The notes under the pieces were generated by a model that ran no database searches, was not told the DNA's origin, and saw only the letters and a program-made list of their open reading frames with translations. Made by a program: the position numbers and the translations under genes. From Chlorobium sp. N1 (lineage in GTDB: Bacteria; Bacteroidota; Chlorobiia; Chlorobiales; Chlorobiaceae), in NCBI RefSeq assembly GCF_004332115.1, contig NZ_SJPA01000003.1, forward strand, positions 62,001 to 126,000: a stretch of DNA of 64,000 bases, given 5' to 3'. Positions 50,672-59,361 of the stretch are shown here, one piece after another; the first letter of the stretch is position 1; every line of letters starts with the position of its first letter.

Positions 50672-52018
50672 GTGCCGACGGACATGGCACGCTCGTTCCA
50701 CATCGAGACGTTCGGATGCCAGATGAACGAGGCGGATTCCGGCATCATATCCCGCATACTGCTTGAGGCCGGATTCCACCGTTCGGAGGGCGAAGAGGAC
50801 GCCGGCGTCATTCTCCTGAACACCTGCGCCGTGCGCGAGAACGCCGTCGAAAAGATCGGCAACCTCCTCCAGCACCTGAAGGGGGCCAAGCGGCGCCGCC
50901 GTTCGCTTCTGGTCGGCGTGCTCGGCTGCGTGCCCCAGCATCTCCGCGAGGAACTCTTCGGGCGTTTTCCCGCCGTCGACTTCATCGCCGGCCCCGACAC
51001 CTACCGCCGGCTGCCCTCGCTCATCGCCTCTGCCGGATGCGGATCGCGTCCCGCGCTTCTCGACTTCGACCCGACGGAGACCTACGAGGGGGTCGGGCAG
51101 GTGAGGAAGAGCCCGGTCAGCGCCTTCATCCCCGTCATGCGCGGCTGCAACAACATGTGCGCCTTCTGCGTGGTGCCCTTCACCCGGGGCCGTGAGCGCA
51201 GCCAGCCGCTCGGGATGGTCGTGGAGGAGGCCCGCGGGCTTGCAGCCGCCGGCTACCGCGAGATAACCCTGCTCGGCCAGAATGTGAACTCCTACAGCGA
51301 TCCTCTGTCCGGGGCGGATTTCCCGGAACTGCTCGGCGCCGTGGCCATGGCCGCGCCGGATCTCAGGATCCGCTTCACCACCTCGCATCCCAAGGACATC
51401 TCCCCGCGGCTCGTCGAAACGATCGCCCGGAACCCGAACATCTGCCGGCAGGTGCATCTGCCGGTCCAGTCGGGATCGGACCGCGTGCTGCGACTGATGA
51501 ACCGCGGGCACGGCGTCGAGGACTATCTGGAGAAGATCCGCATCATCCGCAGGGCCCTGCCGGGCGTGAGCCTTTCGACGGACATCATCGCCGGCTTCCC
51601 CGGCGAGAGCGAGGAGGACCATCGGGCGACGCTCGAGCTGCTCCGGACCGTCCGGTACGACTCCGCCTTCATGTTCCACTACTCCTCGAGGGAAGGCACC
51701 TTGGCCGCCAGGACCCTCGAGGACGACGTGCCGGAAGCGGTGAAGAAGCGGCGCCTGCAGGAGATCATCGAGCTGCAGCAGTCCGTTTCGCTGGAGCTGC
51801 ATCGGGAGCTCGTCGGCACCGAGGTCGAGGTGCTCGCCGAATCGGAGAGCCGCCGCTCCTCCTTCCGCCTGCTCGGCCGTACCGACGAAGGCCAGGCGGT
51901 CGTGTTCGACCGGGGGGAGTGCGTGCCGGGGGACCTGGTTCGGGTGAGGGTCGACTCAGCCACTTCGGCCACCCTCAGCGGGCGCCGGACGGGCCTCATT
52001 CGGGCTTTTTTATCTTGA
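50672..52018 (+). CDS. miaB: tRNA-2-methylthio-N6-dimethylallyladenosine synthase MiaB
   Basis: Radical SAM methylthiotransferase acting on A37 of tRNAs reading UNN codons. 448 residues. N-terminal UPF0004 domain Cys residues: [19 protein letters not shown] and GVLGCVPQ. Radical SAM motif [17 protein letters not shown] near residue 155. A TRAM domain follows residue 375 ([20 protein letters not shown]). The GTG at 50672 is 2 bp after nifU; an ATG at 50684 is the alternative start. A terminator-like hairpin lies downstream. Confidence 0.96.
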   Translation: MPTDMARSFHIETFGCQMNEADSGIISRILLEAGFHRSEGEEDAGVILLNTCAVRENAVEKIGNLLQHLKGAKRRRRSLLVGVLGCVPQHLREELFGRFPAVDFIAGPDTYRRLPSLIASAGCGSRPALLDFDPTETYEGVGQVRKSPVSAFIPVMRGCNNMCAFCVVPFTRGRERSQPLGMVVEEARGLAAAGYREITLLGQNVNSYSDPLSGADFPELLGAVAMAAPDLRIRFTTSHPKDISPRLVETIARNPNICRQVHLPVQSGSDRVLRLMNRGHGVEDYLEKIRIIRRALPGVSLSTDIIAGFPGESEEDHRATLELLRTVRYDSAFMFHYSSREGTLAARTLEDDVPEAVKKRRLQEIIELQQSVSLELHRELVGTEVEVLAESESRRSSFRLLGRTDEGQAVVFDRGECVPGDLVRVRVDSATSATLSGRRTGLIRAFLS

Positions 52019-52036
52019 GTCGTATTCGTAAATTGG

Positions 52037-52069
52037 GGTTTAGACAGGACTCATCTAAACCGCCTTTTT
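52037..52069 (+). terminator. Probable terminator after miaB
   Basis: A perfect 8-bp inverted repeat, GGTTTAGA/TCTAAACC (52037-52044 with 52054-52061), a 9-base loop, GCC and then TTTTT. It is 18 bp after the miaB stop and before bchG. The stem is only 3 GC pairs, so partial readthrough, or an operator role, is possible. Confidence 0.55.
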
Positions 52070-52094
52070 AGCAGGCCCAGGAGAGAAGTAACGC

Positions 52095-53099
52095 ATGCCA
52101 TCCACCCCAGGTACCGGATTCATCAACAAAGTCAGGGCTCACATCGAGCTGCTCGATCCCGTCACCTGGATCAGCGTTTTCCCTTCGCTAGCGGCCGGAG
52201 CCATGGCTTCGGGCCAGATGCATGCGACTCCGCACGATTTCTTCATCCTGCTGCTGCTCTTCCTGATGTTCGGCCCCCTCGGAACCGGCTTCAGCCAGGC
52301 CATCAACGACTATTACGATCTCGAGCTCGACCGGGTCAACGAACCCGGCCGTCCCATTCCCTCCGGCAGGCTCAGCGAGAAGGAGGCCGTCTGGAACAGC
52401 ATCGCCGTCTTTACGCTTGCACTCTCGAGCGGCATCTGGCTCTGGCTCCACTTCGGGGGCGTGCGGGGCGCGATTGCACTCACCGCCATCGGCATCTCGC
52501 TCGTGCTGGCCTACATCTACTCCGCTCCGCCTTTCAAGCTGAAGCAGAACATCCTGCTTTCGGCCCCCGCCGTCGGCATCGCCTACAACATGCTGCCGTT
52601 CCTTGCCGGCAACGCCCTTTTCAGTGACATCCATCCCGAGACGCTGTGGATGGCCGGCCTGAACTTCTTCATGGGGGTGGCACTCATCATCATGAACGAC
52701 TTCAAGTCCGCCAAGGGCGACCTCGAGAGCGGCCTGAAGTCGATGACGGTGATGATCGGCGCGAAAAACACCTTCCTCGTCGCCTTCGTTCTCATCGACG
52801 GGGTCTTCCTCGGGTTCTCCTGGATTGCCTGGCATCTGGGTTCGATGCTGCTCTTCTCCATCGTGCTCGTAACGCTTGCCGTCAACATGGTCATCCAAGC
52901 CCTGCTCTACCGCGATCCCAAGGGCGGACTCTCCTTCATGCAGCATGCCGTCGACGACGGATTCGGCAACGCCATCGGCAAGAGCGACGTGCAGGAGCAC
53001 AACACCTTCCTTCGCTACCAGGTCGCCAACAACCTGCTTTTCCTCATCATCCTCTTCATCGCCGCCGGCATGGTGGGCGTGAAGTACATGTACCAGTGA
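52095..53099 (+). CDS. bchG: Bacteriochlorophyll/chlorophyll synthase (UbiA family, BchG-like)
   Basis: Membrane prenyltransferase that esterifies (bacterio)chlorophyllide with a geranylgeranyl or phytyl chain. 334 residues with about eight hydrophobic segments. The first Asp-rich motif is NDYYDLELDRVNEPGRPIPS near residue 74, diagnostic for the chlorophyll synthase branch of UbiA, with a second NDFKSAKGDLESGLKS near residue 199. AGGAGAG precedes the ATG. Chlorobi carry three paralogues (BchG, ChlG, BchK); sequence alone suggests BchG, not certain. The phytol-kinase-like gene follows 47 bp downstream. Confidence 0.85.
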   Translation: MPSTPGTGFINKVRAHIELLDPVTWISVFPSLAAGAMASGQMHATPHDFFILLLLFLMFGPLGTGFSQAINDYYDLELDRVNEPGRPIPSGRLSEKEAVWNSIAVFTLALSSGIWLWLHFGGVRGAIALTAIGISLVLAYIYSAPPFKLKQNILLSAPAVGIAYNMLPFLAGNALFSDIHPETLWMAGLNFFMGVALIIMNDFKSAKGDLESGLKSMTVMIGAKNTFLVAFVLIDGVFLGFSWIAWHLGSMLLFSIVLVTLAVNMVIQALLYRDPKGGLSFMQHAVDDGFGNAIGKSDVQEHNTFLRYQVANNLLFLIILFIAAGMVGVKYMYQ

Positions 53100-53146
53100 A
53101 CCGCCCCCACGGGCTTTTCCCCAACCTCTAAACGGAGGGTGTTCCC

Positions 53147-53857
53147 ATGACCGAAACCGCCACCTGGTTGGGGCTCCCAGCCTACGGGCACAACCTGCTC
53201 GTGACGCTCCTGACCTTCGTCTACGTTTTCAGCGTCCCTCCGCTGATGGACTACCTGGTCTCCAGCAAGGGCCTTCCGCGCGACATCAGCCGCAAGATCA
53301 CCCACATCGCGGCCGGCTCACTCATCGTCTTCCTTCCCCTCTATGTCGACGGCGACTGGTCGCAGTACCTGAACGTCTCGGTCTACGTGGTATGGGCGCT
53401 GCTCTTCATCCAGAAGGGGCTCTTCGCCGCCGATGACGACCAGGCCATCAAGACCATGACGCGCACCGGCGACAAGCGCGAGCTGCTCAAGGGGACCCTC
53501 TACTTCGTCCTTGTCGGCATCCTCTGCGGAACGCTCTACTACAAGCAGTTCGAAGGCGTGCTGGCCATGGCGATCCTCGGCTGGGGCGACGGCCTGGCTC
53601 CCGTCGTCGGCACCCGCTACGGCAGGCTGAAGTACCACGTCTTCAGCGAGAAGAGCGTGGAGGGGAGCCTGGCTTTCCTCCTGGGCAGCCTCGCCGCCGC
53701 GGCATTCTTCGTCTGGCTCATCGTGCCGGCTTCGTTCGACTTCCAGAGGATCCTGCTCATCTGTCTCGTCGCGACGGTGGTCGAAGGGGTGAGTCCCAGA
53801 GAGATCGACAACATCCTGATTCCCGCCGCGGTCCTCGGTGCCGTGCAGCTGATCTGA
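53147..53857 (+). CDS. Phytol kinase-like CTP-dependent kinase (VTE5/dolichol kinase family)
   Basis: 236 residues, seven or so hydrophobic segments. The family signature is ISRKITHIAAGSLIVFLPLY near residue 45, then ILGWGDGLAPVVGTRYGRLK near residue 144, and SVEGSLAFLLGSLAAAAF, as in plant VTE5 and dolichol kinases. Phytol kinases recycle phytol released from chlorophyll. Its place beside bchG suggests it feeds prenyl phosphate to the synthase, an inference from context. lpxH starts 1 bp after its stop. Confidence 0.75.
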   Translation: MTETATWLGLPAYGHNLLVTLLTFVYVFSVPPLMDYLVSSKGLPRDISRKITHIAAGSLIVFLPLYVDGDWSQYLNVSVYVVWALLFIQKGLFAADDDQAIKTMTRTGDKRELLKGTLYFVLVGILCGTLYYKQFEGVLAMAILGWGDGLAPVVGTRYGRLKYHVFSEKSVEGSLAFLLGSLAAAAFFVWLIVPASFDFQRILLICLVATVVEGVSPREIDNILIPAAVLGAVQLI

Positions 53858-53858
53858 G

Positions 53859-54605
53859 GTGGCGGTGAAGGAGTCGGTCTATTTCGTCAGCGATCTCCAC
53901 CTGGGGCTGCAGGAGCCCCTGGAGGAGGAGCGGAAGCTCCGGGCCTTCGCCCGCCTTGCAGACATGGCCGTAAGCGACGGCGCGGCGCTCTACATGCTCG
54001 GCGACGTCCTCGACTACTGGATGGAGTTCCGTAACGTCGTGCCGAAAGGCTTCACCCGTTTTTTCTGCATCCTCCGCCGCCTGGTCGACGCGGGGGTCGA
54101 GGTGCGCTGGCTTGCCGGCAACCACGACTTCTACCTCGGCTCTTTCATCGAGCGTGAGCTCGGCGTAGGGACCGGCTACGGGATGGAGGAGGTGGAGCAC
54201 GGCGGCAGACGCTTCCTCATCGCCCACGGCGACGGGCTCGGGGAGGGGGATCTCGGCTACAAGCTCTTCGCACGCTTTGCCCGCAACCGTTTCAATCTCG
54301 GCCTCCTCACCCTCTTCCACGCCGACCTGGCAACCGGGCTGATGCGCTGGCTCTCGCGCCTCAGCCGCGACCACAAGCCCGTAAACCTCAGCTACGAGAA
54401 CGATCGATTGCTGAATTTCGCCCGATCGCTGGCGACCGAGCGGGATTTTGACTATTTTCTCTGCGGCCACAACCATGTGTTGGGGGAGCACGAGCTTCCC
54501 GGCGGCAGGAGCCGCTACGTCAATCTCGGATCGTGGATCGATGGAAGCACGCCCTATGCGGTCTACCGCGAGGGCAGTCTCAGGCTTCTCGACCTGCAAC
54601 CTTAA
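53859..54605 (+). CDS. lpxH: UDP-2,3-diacylglucosamine hydrolase, LpxH type
   Basis: Calcineurin-like metallophosphoesterase in lipid A synthesis that releases UMP. 248 residues. Metal ligands in order: YFVSDLHLG (residues 8-16), MLGDVLDYW near residue 45, AGNHDFYLG near residue 87, AHGDGLGEGD near residue 124, and CGHNHVLGEHEL near residue 205. A GTG start overlaps no Shine-Dalgarno and lies 1 bp after the kinase stop, so translation is likely coupled. hisG follows after 18 bp. Confidence 0.88.
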   Translation: MAVKESVYFVSDLHLGLQEPLEEERKLRAFARLADMAVSDGAALYMLGDVLDYWMEFRNVVPKGFTRFFCILRRLVDAGVEVRWLAGNHDFYLGSFIERELGVGTGYGMEEVEHGGRRFLIAHGDGLGEGDLGYKLFARFARNRFNLGLLTLFHADLATGLMRWLSRLSRDHKPVNLSYENDRLLNFARSLATERDFDYFLCGHNHVLGEHELPGGRSRYVNLGSWIDGSTPYAVYREGSLRLLDLQP

Positions 54606-54623
54606 CCACCAGATCTTTTTTCC

Positions 54624-55508
54624 ATGAGTGAAGCAAACAAGGTTCTCAAGCTCGGCCTGCCGAAAGGAAGCCTCCAGGATTCAACCCTCGACCTTTTCGC
54701 GCACGCCGGCTTCCATTTTTCCGTCCAGAGCCGTTCCTATTTCCCCTCGATCGACGACGACGAACTTGAGGCGATCCTCATCCGAGCCCAGGAGATGGCA
54801 CACTACGTAGAACTCGGAGCCTTCGACGTCGGCCTGACCGGCAAGGACTGGATCATCGAGACCGATGCCGATGTCGTAGAGGTTGCCGACCTCGTCTACT
54901 CGAAGGCCTCCATGCGCCCGGTGCGCTGGGTGCTCGCCGTTCCGGAGAGTTCGCCGGTGAAGTCGGTGAAGGATCTCGAGGGCAAGCACATCGCCACGGA
55001 GGTGGTCAACATCACGAAGAAATATCTCGAGTCGAACGGCGTGAAGGCTTCGGTCGAGTTCAGCTGGGGCGCTACCGAGGTGAAGCCACCGGATCTTGCC
55101 GACGCCATCGTCGAGGTCACCGAGACCGGTTCGTCGCTGCGTGCCAACAAGCTGCGCATCGTCGAGACCATCCTCGAGTCGAACACCAAGCTGATCGCCA
55201 ACCGCCAGTCGTGGGAGGATCCCTGGAAGCGCGAGAAGATCGAGAGCATGGCCCTTCTCCTCGAGGGAGCCATTAATGCGCAGGGCAAGGTGGGTCTGAA
55301 GATGAACGCCCCGAAATCCTCGCTCGAGAAGATCACTTCGATCATTCCCGCGCTCCGCCAGCCGACCGTCGCGCATCTTGCCAACAACGACTGGGTGGCC
55401 CTCGAGGTCATCGTGACCGAAAAGATCGTCCGCAAGCTCATCCCGGAGCTGAAGCGCGCCGGCGCCGAGGGCATCTTCGAGTACGACATCAACAAACTGA
55501 TCGACTGA
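54624..55508 (+). CDS. hisG: ATP phosphoribosyltransferase (long form)
   Basis: First step of histidine synthesis. 294 residues, the hexameric long form with a C-terminal regulatory domain, so it does not need HisZ. Motifs: [20 protein letters not shown] at the start, [13 protein letters not shown] near residue 70, and the PRPP-binding block [20 protein letters not shown] near residue 156. A terminator lies 59 bp after the stop. No other his gene is nearby. Confidence 0.96.
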   Translation: MSEANKVLKLGLPKGSLQDSTLDLFAHAGFHFSVQSRSYFPSIDDDELEAILIRAQEMAHYVELGAFDVGLTGKDWIIETDADVVEVADLVYSKASMRPVRWVLAVPESSPVKSVKDLEGKHIATEVVNITKKYLESNGVKASVEFSWGATEVKPPDLADAIVEVTETGSSLRANKLRIVETILESNTKLIANRQSWEDPWKREKIESMALLLEGAINAQGKVGLKMNAPKSSLEKITSIIPALRQPTVAHLANNDWVALEVIVTEKIVRKLIPELKRAGAEGIFEYDINKLID

Positions 55509-55567
55509 GCTCCGCCTGGCGAGGGGCCCCTTTCGGTGCCGCTCGCCGCTCGGTGCGCCAACCAGCC

Positions 55568-55593
55568 GGCCGCCCCGACGGGCGGCCTTTTTT
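55568..55593 (+). terminator. Intrinsic terminator after hisG
   Basis: A perfect 8-bp GC stem (55568-55575 with 55580-55587), loop CGAC, followed by six T residues. It ends 10 bp before the start chosen for the next gene, so that gene needs its own promoter or readthrough. Confidence 0.88.
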
Positions 55594-55603
55594 ATCCTTG
55601 CGC

Positions 55604-56740
55604 ATGCCTGAATTCTACCAGCCGCTGGTCCTCGGCCTCCTCCTCCTCTTTTTCGCTATCCAGCTGGCGAACCGCCGGGAGCTGCCCCTCCTTCCCCCTG
55701 CCGGGACGCTCGGGCCGAAGGTGTCGGTGCTGGTGCCTGCGCGCAACGAGGAACGCTCCATAGAGGCGTGCCTCCGCTCACTTCTTTTGCAGGATTACCC
55801 GGATTTCGAGCTTCTCGTACTCGACGACGCCTCGAGCGATGCCACCCCGTCGATTCTGTGCCGCCTCGAGGACGAATCGGGCGGACGGCTCCGCGTGCTC
55901 AGGGGCGAGCCGCTCGAGGAGGGCTGGCACGGCAAGAGCTGGGCCTGCCACCAGCTGGCGCGCCAAGCTTCCGGCGAACTGCTGCTCTTCACCGACGCCG
56001 ATACCCTGCACCGTCCCGATGCGCTATCCCGCGCGGTCGGCGGACTCGGCCAGGGAGGGGGCGACATGCTCTCGCTGACCCCGCGTCAGGAGCTCGGCTC
56101 CTTTTCCGAGCGGCTCGTCGTCCCGCTTGTCAACGTCGTTCTCATGAGCTACCTGCCGCTGCGGCTTGTGCGCACCTCCCCGAACCCTGCATTCTGTTTC
56201 GCCAACGGGCAGTTCATCCTCTTCCGCCGTGCGTTCTACGAGCGGCTGGGTGGGCACGCGGCGGTGCGCAGCGCCCTCGTCGAGGACGTCTGGCTCTGCA
56301 TGGCCTCGAAGCGTGCCGGGGGGCGGGTGCTCTCCTTCAACGGCACGGACGCCGTCAGCTGCCGGATGTACCGCAACTTCAAAGAGGTCTGGGAGGGGTT
56401 CTCCAAAAACCTCTTTGCCGGCCTTGGAAGCAGTACGGCCGGACTTCTCGCCTTCGTCCTCCTTACCTTCGCCCTCCATGTCGCCCCATGGGGATTCCTC
56501 GGCTACGCCCTTCTTGCGGGGGAGTACGGCCTCTTCCCATTCGCGCTGCCCCTCCTGCAAATCGCCCTCGTGCTCCTTGGACGCGTGCAGGTCGCCCGGC
56601 GTTTCCGGGAGCCTTTGCGGCTCGCGTTTTTCGACCCGCTGGCCCGCTCGCTTCTCATCGCCATCGCCCTCAATTCCCTCTACCAGGCCCGCTGGGGGGG
56701 CGGCTCGCTCTGGAAGGGGAGGCGGTACCGATTTTCCTGA
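55604..56740 (+). CDS. Glycosyltransferase family 2, carotenoid-type (CrtQ-like)
   Basis: 378 residues from ATG 55604; upstream in-frame sequence is the terminator and is excluded. An N-terminal membrane segment (LVLGLLLLFFAIQLA) precedes a GT2 domain: VSVLVPARNEERSIEACLRS near residue 37, VLDDASSDAT, TDADTLHRPD near residue 130, and VEDVWLCMASKRAGG near residue 225. Hydrophobic segments and the closing RWGGGSLWKGRRY follow, as in 4,4'-diaponeurosporenoate glycosyltransferases. A role in glycosylating carotenoids such as chlorobactene is inferred, not shown. Confidence 0.7.
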   Translation: MPEFYQPLVLGLLLLFFAIQLANRRELPLLPPAGTLGPKVSVLVPARNEERSIEACLRSLLLQDYPDFELLVLDDASSDATPSILCRLEDESGGRLRVLRGEPLEEGWHGKSWACHQLARQASGELLLFTDADTLHRPDALSRAVGGLGQGGGDMLSLTPRQELGSFSERLVVPLVNVVLMSYLPLRLVRTSPNPAFCFANGQFILFRRAFYERLGGHAAVRSALVEDVWLCMASKRAGGRVLSFNGTDAVSCRMYRNFKEVWEGFSKNLFAGLGSSTAGLLAFVLLTFALHVAPWGFLGYALLAGEYGLFPFALPLLQIALVLLGRVQVARRFREPLRLAFFDPLARSLLIAIALNSLYQARWGGGSLWKGRRYRFS

Positions 56741-56825
56741 GCGGGCGGATTGGCCAAAGGCGATAAATTTTTTTAAATTCCTCCACTGCCGTTTCCCTTC
56801 AATCAATTTCAAAAGGACCAGCCTC

Positions 56826-57785
56826 ATGGGTTTTCTATCAAAACTGTTCGGTAAGAAGGAAGAGGTGCTCGAGCTTCCGAAGGTTCGTGAAGACGACAAT
56901 CTCATAAAGACGCTCGAAGGACATCTCGACAGGGTGCTCGGCGTGAAGTTCAGTGCCGACGGCAAGAAGCTCCTCAGCGGCGGATTCGACGAGCTGGTGA
57001 TGCTCTGGGACGTGGAGTCCTCGAGCCCGATCCATACCATGAAGGGCCACGAGACCTGGGTGGAGTGCATCGACTACAGCCGCGACGGCCGGTGTCTCGC
57101 CAGCGGCAGCACCGACAGCACCGTCAGGATCTGGGACGCCGAAAGCGGCCAGTGTCTGCATGTCTGCAAGGGGCACGACACCGCGGTGCGCATGGTCGCC
57201 TTCAGCCCTGACTCCGCAACGCTCGCCAGCTGCTCGCGCGACACCACCATCCGGATCTGGGATGTCGGGAGCGGAGCCGAGAAGAGCCAGTTCCGGGGCC
57301 ACAAGTCCTACATCGAGTGCCTCGCCTACAGCCACGACGGCCAGAAGATCGTCAGCTGCGGCGAAGAGCCTGTCGTGAAGGTATGGGACGTTGCATCCGG
57401 AAAGAACACCGCCAACTACGAGACCGGCGACAACCTCTCGCACGCCGTCCTCTTCAGCCCCGACGACTCACTGATCGCCCTTGCCGGCCGCAACGCCAAA
57501 ATCCGCATCCTCAATGCGGAAGACGGCTCGGTCGTCCGCGTGCTCGAGGGCCATGAGGACGCCGTGCGCGGCCTTGCCTTCAGCCCCGACGGCAAATACC
57601 TGGCCAGCGTCTCCAACGACGAGTCGCTGCGTCTCTGGAACGTCGCCGATGGCCGGCTCCTGCATACCTACCGCGGCCACGTCCTCGAGGTCCAGTCGGT
57701 CGACATCTCGCCCGACGGCAAGACCATCGTCACCGGCAGCGACGACCGGAAAATCAAGCTCTGGGCCGTTACCGAAACCCCCTGA
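56826..57785 (+). CDS. WD40 repeat protein
   Basis: 319 residues from ATG 56826 with AAAAGGA upstream. After a short basic leader (MGFLSKLFGKKEEVLELPK) come seven WD40 repeats from residue ~28 to the end, each about 42 residues, with typical ends such as ELVMLWDVESS, STVRIWDAESG, TTIRIWDVGSG, PVVKVWDVASG, SLRLWNVADG and KIKLWAV. This is one complete seven-bladed propeller and probably a protein-binding platform. No enzyme domain or signal peptide. Partner unknown. Confidence 0.9.
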   Translation: MGFLSKLFGKKEEVLELPKVREDDNLIKTLEGHLDRVLGVKFSADGKKLLSGGFDELVMLWDVESSSPIHTMKGHETWVECIDYSRDGRCLASGSTDSTVRIWDAESGQCLHVCKGHDTAVRMVAFSPDSATLASCSRDTTIRIWDVGSGAEKSQFRGHKSYIECLAYSHDGQKIVSCGEEPVVKVWDVASGKNTANYETGDNLSHAVLFSPDDSLIALAGRNAKIRILNAEDGSVVRVLEGHEDAVRGLAFSPDGKYLASVSNDESLRLWNVADGRLLHTYRGHVLEVQSVDISPDGKTIVTGSDDRKIKLWAVTETP

Positions 57786-57870
57786 TTCGCTGTTTTCCCA
57801 TCCTTTTCCTGCGCTTCACCCGATATTTTTGTGAAATACTACACCGATATTCGGGGCGAAGCGCAAAACC

Positions 57871-57955
57871 CTCTTTTCGAATAAAAAGAGAGTGCGTACA
57901 TTATGGTTAAGGGCGTCGCATGGGCGCGCCCGGTCGAAACGCCGGATCTTCCGGC
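57871..57955 (+). promoter_or_regulatory. Structured leader region upstream of the cold-shock gene
   Basis: Contains an AT-rich hairpin CTCTTTT/AAAAGAG (57871-57877 with 57884-57890) and a GC hairpin GCCGGA/TCCGGC (57941-57946 with 57950-57955) around TCT, 20 bp before the csp ATG. TACATT at 57897-57902 could be a -10 element, giving a leader of about 70 bases. Cold-shock mRNAs often have folded leaders; thermosensing here is inferred. Confidence 0.4.
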
Positions 57956-57975
57956 AATAAACACATGAGGACCAT

Positions 57976-58185
57976 ATGGACAATCAGGTTGAAGGCACGG
58001 TAAAGTGGTTTAACGAAGAGAAAGGGTACGGTTTCATCCAGCAGGGCGAAGGCAAGGACGTGTTCGTGCATTACAGCGCAATCAACGGTAGCGGACGCAG
58101 GACTCTTATCGAGGGACAGAAGGTCTCGATGGAGGTCACCCAGGGCGAGAAAGGGCTCCAGGCGGCCAATGTCACACCTCTTTGA
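57976..58185 (+). CDS. Cold-shock domain protein
   Basis: Single-stranded nucleic acid chaperone of 69 residues, the whole length of the CspA family. RNP-1 reads [10 protein letters not shown] and RNP-2 reads VFVHYSAI. The N-terminus [15 protein letters not shown] is diagnostic. The start has TGAGGACC upstream. It is preceded by a 190-bp non-coding region with two hairpins. Confidence 0.96.
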   Translation: MDNQVEGTVKWFNEEKGYGFIQQGEGKDVFVHYSAINGSGRRTLIEGQKVSMEVTQGEKGLQAANVTPL

Positions 58186-58335
58186 TCTTTAGCCGCGAGC
58201 AGCGGCAGCACACCCCCAGCGAACTATCGTATTCCGGACCGGTCGAGGCGCTCTGCCTCCGGCCGTTTCCGGCAGGTGCCCCCGCCCGAGTGCGAGGGGT
58301 GGTGCTCCGGTGCGTCCGAACGGCCCGATATTGGT

Positions 58336-58932
58336 ATGGAGATCATACTTCTTGACATCGGCAACGTGCTGGTCCGGGTCGACTTCATGTCGTTCTCCCG
58401 GGCCGTGGCGGTTCCGCGCGAGGGCGCGGCCGAAGCGGTTCTGGCGAAATACTGCTCCGGGGATCTCAAGGCCCGTTTCGATACCGGGCGCATCGACGCC
58501 GGGGCGTTCCTCGCCCTCCTGTCGGCCGATCCCCTGGTCCGCCGGTTGCCGGCAGGGGAGCTTGCGCTTGCCTGGCAGCGGATCTTCAAGCCGCTTCCGG
58601 GCGCGGCGGAAGGCGTTGCCGCCCTCGCCAAACGGAGCCGCATCTGGATCATGAGCGATACCGACCCCCTGCACTTCGCCGCTCTCATGGAGCGTGTTCC
58701 CCCGCTACGGGACCGGGAACGCTACTGCCTCTCGTTCCGCCATGGCTTCCTCAAGTCCTCGCCCGAGGCATTCCGGCACGTGCTTCAAGACTCCGTCCTC
58801 GATCCCGCATGCTGCACGCTCGTCGACGACCGGGCTGAGAACTGCCGGGCTGCCGGGGAGGCGGGGATCCGGAGCCACTGCTTCACCTCCTGGCCCGAAG
58901 CGCTCCGGGCACTCGACGGAGGTGCAGGGTGA
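58336..58932 (+). CDS. HAD superfamily hydrolase, subfamily IA
   Basis: 198 residues from ATG 58336 (MEIILLDIGNVLVRVDF). Motif I is LLDIGNVLV, with Asp7 the nucleophile and a Gly where many HAD enzymes have the acid-base Asp, as in the YihX-like group. Motif II Ser lies in WIMSDTDPLHF near residue 116, motif III Lys in GFLKSSPEAF, and motif IV in TLVDDRAENCRAAGEAGI. Substrate unknown, probably a sugar or nucleotide phosphate. GTGA overlap with arfB. Confidence 0.85.
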   Translation: MEIILLDIGNVLVRVDFMSFSRAVAVPREGAAEAVLAKYCSGDLKARFDTGRIDAGAFLALLSADPLVRRLPAGELALAWQRIFKPLPGAAEGVAALAKRSRIWIMSDTDPLHFAALMERVPPLRDRERYCLSFRHGFLKSSPEAFRHVLQDSVLDPACCTLVDDRAENCRAAGEAGIRSHCFTSWPEALRALDGGAG

Positions 58933-59333
58933 GCCGGCTTGTGATCGATCCCTCGGAGGTGGAGCTTCGCTTCATGCGTTCCGGCGGTGCGGGAGGGCAG
59001 AACGTCAACAAGGTCGAGACGGCCGTGCACCTCTCCTTCAGCATCCCCGCCTCCTCGCTCCCCGATGGGGTGAAAGAGCGGCTCCTGCAGCTGAGGGACC
59101 GGCGGATATCACGCGACGGGGTGCTTGTGCTGAAGGCCCAGCGCTACCGCTCCCAGGAGAAGAATCGGGAGGACGCCCTCCAGCGGCTGCAGCTGCTGAT
59201 AGACAGTGTTGCCGATGAGCCGGTGAAAAGAAAGCCGACGAAGAAGACGAGAAGCTCGGGCCTCAGGAGGCTGGAGGAGAAAGGGCGCCGCTCGGAAAAG
59301 AAAGCGCTCAGGGGGAAGGTCGAGGGGCCGTAG
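58929..59333 (+). CDS. arfB: Alternative ribosome-rescue factor ArfB (YaeJ/ICT1)
   Basis: Peptidyl-tRNA hydrolase that rescues ribosomes stalled on mRNAs without stop codons. 134 residues. The GGQ motif lies in RSGGAGGQNVNKVETAV near residue 23. The C-terminal basic tail (VKRKPTKKTRSSGLRRLEEK) inserts into the mRNA channel in the family, and its full length argues for ArfB over RF1-like fragments. The start is GTG inside GTGA overlapping the HAD gene. Confidence 0.92.
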   Translation: MSRLVIDPSEVELRFMRSGGAGGQNVNKVETAVHLSFSIPASSLPDGVKERLLQLRDRRISRDGVLVLKAQRYRSQEKNREDALQRLQLLIDSVADEPVKRKPTKKTRSSGLRRLEEKGRRSEKKALRGKVEGP

Positions 59334-59361
59334 CCGCCCCGTTTACCCCGAACCGGGGGCG

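Noticed and set aside
53100-53146. Hairpin GCCC/GGGC with TTTT between bchG and the phytol kinase-like gene
   Set aside because: The stem is only 4 bp; too weak to call a terminator.
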